Assembly (NCBI GenBank): GCA_905202115.1
Contig: CAJKQZ010000126.1
Span: forward strand, 1 to 7,199
DNA from: an uncultured Prevotellaceae bacterium
GTDB lineage: Bacteria > Bacteroidota > Bacteroidia > Bacteroidales > Bacteroidaceae
Reading direction: 5' to 3'
DNA: 7,199 nt
Shown piece by piece: positions 1 through 4,572 of this stretch; the stretch's first letter is position 1; every line of letters starts with the position of its first letter. The translations under genes and the position numbers were made by a program. Below the pieces are notes generated by a model. The model was not told where the DNA came from, did not search any database, and saw only the letters and a list, made by a program, of their open reading frames with translations.

Positions 1-8
1 ATATTTTG

Positions 9-54
9 AATTATCTCAGAGATATTTTAAAATATGTCTGAGATAATTTTTTTT
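9..54 (+). terminator. Intrinsic terminator of an upstream + strand gene
   Basis: A near-perfect palindrome is followed directly by eight T residues. The arms AATTATCTCAGA (9-20) and TCTGAGATAATT (37-48) pair completely. After a single G/G mismatch (21 and 36) the stem continues with ATATTTT/AAAATAT to the centre. The T-run (47-54) lies on the + strand side, so it should end a + strand transcript whose gene lies left of the window. The right half of this hairpin recurs in inverted orientation at 3459-3481. Confidence 0.75.
29..51 (-). repeat. 23-bp intergenic repeat, copy A
   Basis: Read on the minus strand, this segment is identical to 3459-3481 on the + strand; the core is ATTATCTCAGACATATTT. 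Here it forms the 3' half of the terminator hairpin at the left edge. The left half of the same hairpin (9-28) is also a direct match to copy B except for one base. The two copies therefore face each other across the LRR gene. Whether this is a shared terminator-derived repeat, a protein-binding site or part of a mobile or invertible segment cannot be told from two copies. Confidence 0.6.
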
Positions 55-87
55 ATCTGCGGAAAGACATTTCCGGCAAGGTATACG

Positions 88-105
88 CGTGAATAAATAT
101 TCACG
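88..105. promoter_or_regulatory. Dyad upstream of the LRR gene
   Basis: CGTGAAT (88-94) and ATTCACG (99-105) form a perfect 7-bp inverted repeat around AAAT. A second small dyad, CGGAAA/TTTCCG with a 4-base spacer, lies just left at 60-75. Both sit upstream of the proposed promoter at 229-236, in a position where a DNA-binding regulator could act. There is no T-tract, so neither looks like a terminator. A regulatory role is inference only. Confidence 0.25.
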
Positions 106-228
106 TCAAATGAATTTTCATACATCGAAATGCGTAGGCACGACGCTACATATTTTTCCTATGCAATATTTTTTTAACAAAAAAACACGCCCGCGAAGTT
201 TTTATTATATATATTAAAGATTCATGCG

Positions 229-236
229 TACATTTG
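229..236 (+). promoter_or_regulatory. Bacteroidota -7 box of the LRR gene
   Basis: TACATTTG matches the Bacteroidota -7 consensus TAnnTTTG at every fixed position. It ends 28 bases before the ATG at 265, which would give a short A/T-rich 5' leader. No clear TTTG -33 element is seen at the usual spacing; only T-rich sequence lies around 199-206. The leader has no Shine-Dalgarno sequence, as is usual in this phylum. Confidence 0.5.
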
Positions 237-264
237 AATCTATTTTCTATTCATTAAAACAACG

Positions 265-3261
265 ATGAGACACTTGCTTTTATTTTTGGCAGCCGTGTTG
301 TACCTTACAACGGCCGTAGCCCAAACTAATTTCACAGTCGATAAAATCACCTATGAAATTACCGATGACGTTGCCTTAAACGTACAGGTTGCAGGCTCGA
401 CAGCCTCGAACGAACCAATCGCAATCCCCGCCACAGTTACATACAACGACTGCAACTATCACGTAACAGCCATAGCAGGGAACGCTTTTCAAAGCAAAAC
501 AATCACAGGAGAATTGAATATTCCTTCGTCGGTACGCAGCATTGGCGACAGAGCGTTTCAAGACTGCAAATACCTGACTGCCATAAGCATACCCTCTTCG
601 GTAGAAAGCATAGGAATCAACGCGTTCTACAGGTGTTACGCCGTTGAAAGCCTCAGTCTGGACTGCGAGAGCACGTATGGCGACAATTGTTTTCAACGTT
701 TGGGATACGAGGCAGACAAGCTAAAAGTCAGCATTGGCAAAAACGTCCAGACCATACCCGAAATGCTATTCCGCTCACTTAAAATTACCGAACTGGCATT
801 TGCCCCCGAAGGCAAACTGCGCGAAATCGGAGCCAGCGCTTTCTCAGGTTGCAAAATCAGCGGCGCAATAAACTTTCCGCCGACCTTAACCACCATAGGC
901 GAATCCGCATTTGCAAATTGCAGCAACCTCACATCAATAAGCATACCCCACAGCGTAACCGCGCTCGGAGCGGGCGTCTTTTCCGGATGCTCGGACCTGA
1001 CCGAGCTGTATATGAATGCACAATACGAAGCCATTACGTCTACACGCAGAACACGGCCTTTCGCCAACATAGGTACAAGCGGACAACCGTTGGCTGTAGT
1101 AATAGGAAAGGACGTGGAATCTTTGGAAGCCTACTTCTGCAATGGAAGTTATCTTACTTCACTTGCTTTCGAGCAAGGCAGCAAACTGCGTGAAATAGGA
1201 GAAAGCGCGTTCAGCGGCACCACACTGACGGGCGAAGTAGCACTGCCCGAAGGACTGCAGACTATAGGAAACTCCGCTTTCTATGAAACGGATATAAAAA
1301 CCCTTACGATTCCCGAATCTGTAACAACAATAGGAGGAAGTGCCTTTCTCGGAAACAAAGATATACAAACCCTTTACTGGAACACCGGAAACCCGTCGGT
1401 AGAAACACCTGTTTTCGGAGGAATTCGCGAGGCAATGAGCGGAACAGACCTTTACATCGGCAAAAAAGTACAGATAATTCCCGACTATCTGTTCGGCGGA
1501 TATGAAGGTTCCTGCGATATGATAAAATCGCTCCACTGGCCCGAGACTTGCAACGTTCAGACAATCGGCGAGAGAGCTTTCCAGAACAATCCGCGCATTA
1601 CAACTCCGCTCGAAGTGCCGGCGTCGGTAAAAAAGATAGGAGATTACGCCTTTGCATATACGGGAATCGTGTCAGCAAAGCTGCCGAGTTCCGTTGAACA
1701 ACTGGGAAGGGAAGTTCTTCAAGGGTGCTCCGAACTACGATACCTATATTATGACGTAGCATATGGCGAAGCGCAGTTTCCCAACGCTTCGGAATACGGA
1801 ATAGATAACCTTGAAATTCACTTCGGGCCGAATGTACGCAACATAGCCGAGGATTTTTTCTTTAATGCACAAAGCTCTAACGTAAAAGTGTTCTTCAACG
1901 AGGCCACCGCTCTCGAAAAAATAGGAAAGCAAGCATTTTTCAGCAATGAACTTGCTGTTTTCGACTCATTTGAATTCCCGAATACGCTCACCGAGATAGG
2001 AGAAAACGCATTCGCAGGCTGTAAATCCGCAACGGTCAGCGTTGTTCTGCCGGAATCATTGGCGACACTTGGCTATAACGCCTTTAGCGGCGTCACGGCA
2101 ACGTCGTTCTTTTACGGCACCGAGAACGCGGCAGGAGACATGTATCCGCAATTCGAAGGACTCAAAATCGACGGGCCTGTCACCATTGGCAAGAATGTAA
2201 AGACATTGAAAAAAGAACTTTTCAATGGCCACCATGTGACAAGCGTCAGCTTCGAAGCCGAATCCATACTCGACAAGATTGAAGAAGCCTGCTTTCACGA
2301 CGTGGGGCTGGGCGGACAACTTGTTCTTCCCTCCAAATTGCGCACAATCGGTGAGCGTGCTTTCTACGAAGCACAGATAACCGGCGAACTGATATTACCG
2401 GAATCTTTAGACAGCATAGGTAGCAGAGCGTTTCAAGGCTGTTCCGAAATAAAAGGCGAACTAAAAATTCCCGCCGCGCTAACGACCATAGGCGACTATA
2501 CCTTCCAGGGCTGCGCAGGGCTCACGGGCACGCTCACCATTCCCGCCGGCATCAATAAAGTAGGCTGGAACGCTTTCGGCCAATGCGGATTTACAAAGTT
2601 AGTTATCGAGGACAGCAGCGAGCCCATCGAGTTCGGAAACAATTTCGACCCAACCGGAAGCTGGATAATCAAAGCTCCGTCGAGAGTGGTATCGATGAGC
2701 GGTATTGCACTGCCCGAAGGGCAATTCTCCAACATGTCCGAAGTGGTAATAGGCCGCAACATCACATACCTTTGCGGCGCTGTAATGGATATGGGCATTG
2801 CCCGCCACTACTACTCGCCTTTCAACGGATTCACCCGTTACGACAAGGTGACACTGCGCGGGAACTGCGACAAGCTGCTGCCTTACATGTTTGCACGCCT
2901 TGACGATGAAACCGAAGAGAGCAAAAGCAGCAAAGCGTCGGTTGTCGCACAAATCAGCGAAATAGCACTGTTCTCGCCAACGCCTCCCGAAGTAGAAGAG
3001 ACCTCATTCGGAAATATGGAAAAATCCGAATGCACATTGTCCGTTCCCGAGGATGCGATTAGCCTGTACAAGGGAACGGCAGTATGGCGCGACTTCTATA
3101 TCAGGGCATTGACAGGAATCGACAATATCACGGCCGAAGATGAAGATTCGACAGCCGTCACCCGTTATTATGACCTCCAGGGCGTTCAGGTAAGCAACCC
3201 CACAACCGGTATATACATCCGCGTGCGCGGCAACAAGGCCGAGAAAGTGCTTGTAAAATAG
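265..3261 (+). CDS. Secreted BspA-like leucine-rich-repeat surface protein
   Basis: This 998-aa protein starts with a signal peptide: a short basic start, hydrophobic residues 4-16, and likely cleavage after AVA (17-19). Residues ~65-780 are a long series of BspA/LRR_5-type repeats of the form IPxSVxxIGxxAFxGCxxL, for example at 86-99, 107-124, 227-242, 349-363 and 712-727. Proteins of this family are exported and known in oral and gut Bacteroidales and in Trichomonas as adhesion or host-interaction proteins; the ligand here is unknown. A superimposed ~121-residue period is marked by an IGKxV-like anchor at 157, 280, 398, 520, 641 and, more weakly, 829. Residues 785-880 depart from the repeat pattern, followed by an acidic/serine/lysine-rich linker at 879-890. 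Residues 921-950 resemble the 'YKGTAVWRDF' segment that often closes BspA-like domains. The last 31 residues (YYDLQG...GIYI...KVLVK) form a beta-rich tail seen on many exported Bacteroidales proteins. The ATG is preceded by AAAACAACG, the same context as at gene 2. The gene is transcribed alone: promoter-like sequence lies upstream and a terminator downstream. Confidence 0.9.
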   Translation: MRHLLLFLAAVLYLTTAVAQTNFTVDKITYEITDDVALNVQVAGSTASNEPIAIPATVTYNDCNYHVTAIAGNAFQSKTITGELNIPSSVRSIGDRAFQDCKYLTAISIPSSVESIGINAFYRCYAVESLSLDCESTYGDNCFQRLGYEADKLKVSIGKNVQTIPEMLFRSLKITELAFAPEGKLREIGASAFSGCKISGAINFPPTLTTIGESAFANCSNLTSISIPHSVTALGAGVFSGCSDLTELYMNAQYEAITSTRRTRPFANIGTSGQPLAVVIGKDVESLEAYFCNGSYLTSLAFEQGSKLREIGESAFSGTTLTGEVALPEGLQTIGNSAFYETDIKTLTIPESVTTIGGSAFLGNKDIQTLYWNTGNPSVETPVFGGIREAMSGTDLYIGKKVQIIPDYLFGGYEGSCDMIKSLHWPETCNVQTIGERAFQNNPRITTPLEVPASVKKIGDYAFAYTGIVSAKLPSSVEQLGREVLQGCSELRYLYYDVAYGEAQFPNASEYGIDNLEIHFGPNVRNIAEDFFFNAQSSNVKVFFNEATALEKIGKQAFFSNELAVFDSFEFPNTLTEIGENAFAGCKSATVSVVLPESLATLGYNAFSGVTATSFFYGTENAAGDMYPQFEGLKIDGPVTIGKNVKTLKKELFNGHHVTSVSFEAESILDKIEEACFHDVGLGGQLVLPSKLRTIGERAFYEAQITGELILPESLDSIGSRAFQGCSEIKGELKIPAALTTIGDYTFQGCAGLTGTLTIPAGINKVGWNAFGQCGFTKLVIEDSSEPIEFGNNFDPTGSWIIKAPSRVVSMSGIALPEGQFSNMSEVVIGRNITYLCGAVMDMGIARHYYSPFNGFTRYDKVTLRGNCDKLLPYMFARLDDETEESKSSKASVVAQISEIALFSPTPPEVEETSFGNMEKSECTLSVPEDAISLYKGTAVWRDFYIRALTGIDNITAEDEDSTAVTRYYDLQGVQVSNPTTGIYIRVRGNKAEKVLVK
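733..2544 (+). repeat. Tandem ~121-aa supramodules within the LRR gene
   Basis: Within the LRR protein, several LRR units are grouped into a longer module. Each starts with an IGKxVxxIP/LxxxLF strand, followed by a SxxFExxSxLxxIGxxAF unit, then LPxxLxxIGxxAF, then IPxSVxxLGxxxFxGC, and ends with a L-Y/F-Y/W-rich strand before the next anchor. Anchor residues fall at 157, 280, 398, 520 and 641, so spacings are 123, 118, 122 and 121 residues. The DNA copies are well diverged (different codons at equivalent residues), so this is an old duplication series and not a recent or slippage-prone tandem repeat. Confidence 0.7.
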
Positions 3262-3289
3262 CTATTCCTATACTTCGTAACATCTTTCC

Positions 3290-3322
3290 AAAAGGATGCT
3301 GCCATTATGGCAGTATCCTTTT
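3290..3322 (+). terminator. Terminator of the LRR gene
   Basis: AAAAGGATGCTGCCA (3290-3304) pairs with TGGCAGTATCCTTTT (3308-3322) around a TTA loop. All 15 positions pair, one of them as G-U. It begins 28 bases after the stop codon of the LRR gene. The A-run and T-run are inside the outer stem, so it could act in either direction, but no minus-strand gene converges on it. Confidence 0.75.
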
Positions 3323-3417
3323 CCATATACATAATATTTCTCTTTAATCAGACTATATTTATTATTCAACAAAAAACGATGAAAGCAAAAACGGGCTCAC
3401 CTTTTACCCGACTGCCA

Positions 3418-3541
3418 TTTTGTCAGGTGGTTTTGAAAAGACACGAAAAGCACCCCGCAAAAATTATCTCAGACATATTTTTTTCTACAAGCGGGAACGT
3501 TTTTTCCCAATACCAGCGGAAGGTGCAGACACCTGACAAAA
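3418..3541. repeat. 12-bp inverted repeat enclosing nested stems
   Basis: TTTTGTCAGGTG (3418-3429) and CACCTGACAAAA (3530-3541) are perfect inverted copies 100 bases apart. Inside them GCACCCCGC (3450-3458) can pair with GCGG (3516-3519) plus GGTGC (3522-3526), leaving a two-base bulge. Within that, GGGAA (3493-3497) and TTCCC (3504-3508) form a small hairpin. The nesting is compatible with a folded RNA or a small MITE-like palindromic element. No flanking target-site duplication is evident and no T-tract follows either arm, so it does not look like a terminator. Confidence 0.5.
3459..3481 (+). repeat. 23-bp intergenic repeat, copy B
   Basis: This is an exact reverse-complement match to 29-51 and is followed by further T residues to 3484. 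Unlike copy A it is not part of a long palindrome; it sits in the apical part of the nested stems at 3418-3541. Because A and B are in opposite orientation, they frame the LRR gene with its promoter and terminator. Confidence 0.6.
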
Positions 3542-3711
3542 ATGTCATGTTCCGAAAAGTCCAAAGTCGGTTTCGGCACCACGCGCCGCCTATATAGCGG
3601 CACGGATGCCGGAACAAGGCAACAACATACGTAAACCTGCTTCTGAGTTAACAGAGACAAGGCTCCGGCCCCATTAAATCCCACCCTGCCGAAAATATTA
3701 CGAACCGCGCA

Positions 3712-3742
3712 TTTGCCCGAACACACATTTTTGCTACCTTTC
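3712..3742 (+). promoter_or_regulatory. Bacteroidota promoter of the SGNH hydrolase gene
   Basis: TTTG (3712-3715) and TACCTTTC (3735-3742) are separated by exactly 19 bases. This fits the Bacteroidota promoter layout of a TTTG -33 box and a TAnnTTTG -7 box, with one mismatch in the last base of the -7 box. It would give a leader of about 14 bases before the ATG at 3763, ending AAAACAACG. This is the clearest two-part promoter in the window. Confidence 0.6.
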
Positions 3743-3762
3743 CCCCGAAAATCAAAACAACG

Positions 3763-4464
3763 ATGAAAAAAAGGATTATATTTTCGGCAGCGCTGATTGC
3801 GATGTGCTGCCTTTCGTTATGCGCACAGAAGAAAATGTCTGTGCTCGGCGATTCTTACTCCACATTCGAGGGACGCATAACTCCCGCGTATAACGCCTGC
3901 TGGTATTTCGGCGAAGGCCGGAACGCCGACAAAAGCAACGACGTGGCTTCGGCAGAGCAGACTTGGTGGCTCGACTTTGCCCGCAGCCACGGATACACGG
4001 TCGACGTGAACAACTCCTATTCGGGCTCCACAGTGTGCCACACAGGCTATCGCAAAGACGACTACTCCGACCGCTCGTTCATAACCCGCATTCACAACCT
4101 CGGAGCACCCGACGTGCTTTTCGTATTCGGCGGAACCAACGACAGCTGGGCAAAGTCGCCGATAGGAGAATACAAATACAAAAACTGGACTAAGGAAGAC
4201 TTATATAGCTTCCGACCCGCATTCTGCTACCTTATGTACCAGTTGCGTCAGTTGTATCCCCACACAAAAATATACAACATCACGAACTCTGAGCTGTCGA
4301 CAGAGATTACCGGCTCTATGGCAACCATTTGCAAGCACTACGGCATTAAAAATATACTCCTGCACGACATCGACAAGCAGGGAGGACATCCCTCGGCCAA
4401 AGGCATGAAAAGCATAAGCGAGCAATTATGGCAGGCCGTGGGCAGCGACCTGCAAAAGCAATAA
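3763..4464 (+). CDS. Exported SGNH/GDSL-family hydrolase
   Basis: The 233-aa product has an N-terminal export signal (MKKR, hydrophobic 5-19). Cleavage could follow CA at 21. A lipoprotein Cys at 20 is possible, but L19 before it is atypical for a lipobox. The mature part is a compact SGNH hydrolase. Block I is GDSYST (29-34) with presumed nucleophile S31. Block II is the NNSYSGST segment (83-90) with G88 as oxyanion-hole candidate. Block III is FGGTNDSW (122-129) with N126. Block V is GGHPSAKG (207-214) with H209. In typical GDSL enzymes the acid is three residues before this His; here that position is Q206, so D204 or D202 may serve. Members of the superfamily are esterases or lipases, including carbohydrate deacetylases; the substrate cannot be read from the sequence. 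It has its own promoter, converges with the glycosidase gene, and ends at a strong hairpin. The length is normal for a single SGNH domain. Confidence 0.88.
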   Translation: MKKRIIFSAALIAMCCLSLCAQKKMSVLGDSYSTFEGRITPAYNACWYFGEGRNADKSNDVASAEQTWWLDFARSHGYTVDVNNSYSGSTVCHTGYRKDDYSDRSFITRIHNLGAPDVLFVFGGTNDSWAKSPIGEYKYKNWTKEDLYSFRPAFCYLMYQLRQLYPHTKIYNITNSELSTEITGSMATICKHYGIKNILLHDIDKQGGHPSAKGMKSISEQLWQAVGSDLQKQ

Positions 4465-4481
4465 ACAAGATAAAATACAAA

Positions 4482-4523
4482 CGTTCCGCCCCTCTGCAAC
4501 GCTTTATGCAGAGGGGCGGAACG
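4482..4523. terminator. Shared hairpin terminator between convergent genes
   Basis: CGTTCCGCCCCTCTGCA (4482-4498) and its exact reverse complement (4507-4523) form a perfect 17-bp, GC-rich stem around an 8-base loop. It lies 17 bases after the hydrolase stop and 49 bases beyond the glycosidase stop. On the minus strand the stem is followed by a T-rich stretch (TTTGTATTTTA), so termination of the glycosidase transcript is well supported. On the + strand the downstream sequence is only weakly T-containing. Confidence 0.75.
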
Positions 4524-4572
4524 GTATATGACGGTTCCTGAACGGCACACGGCCGCCGCCGGAACAGAGCAA

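Larger units (their letters stand above)
3323..3762. other. Intergenic region with inverted repeats, no clear gene
   Basis: About 440 bases separate the LRR terminator from the hydrolase gene. No protein-coding frame is convincing. The best candidate is a 72-codon + strand frame from ATG at 3379 to 3597. Its start context AAAAAACGATGAAAG resembles those of the flanking genes, and a TATATTTA box lies at 3354-3361, but its product is basic, has no recognisable domain and is poor in gene-like composition. The region holds the 12-bp inverted repeat and nested stems at 3418-3541, the second copy of the 23-bp repeat, a cluster of short GC-rich stems at 3552-3611, and the promoter of the next gene near its right end. 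No tRNA or recognised riboswitch was seen. Confidence 0.5.

Noticed and set aside
3307..3378. ATG at 3307 as start of a small membrane-like peptide
   Set aside because: The ATG lies in the loop and 3' arm of the LRR terminator, and the hydrophobic stretch comes from A/T-rich DNA downstream of it.
3418..3541. Insertion sequence or MITE with target-site duplication
   Set aside because: The inverted arms are present, but no direct duplication flanks them and there is no transposase. It is kept only as an inverted repeat of unknown nature.
3423..3726. Two overlapping minus-strand open frames in the intergenic region (3423-3617 and 3469-3726)
   Set aside because: Both are Cys/Arg/Trp-rich, lack domains and leader signals, and run across inverted repeats. 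They look like chance open frames.
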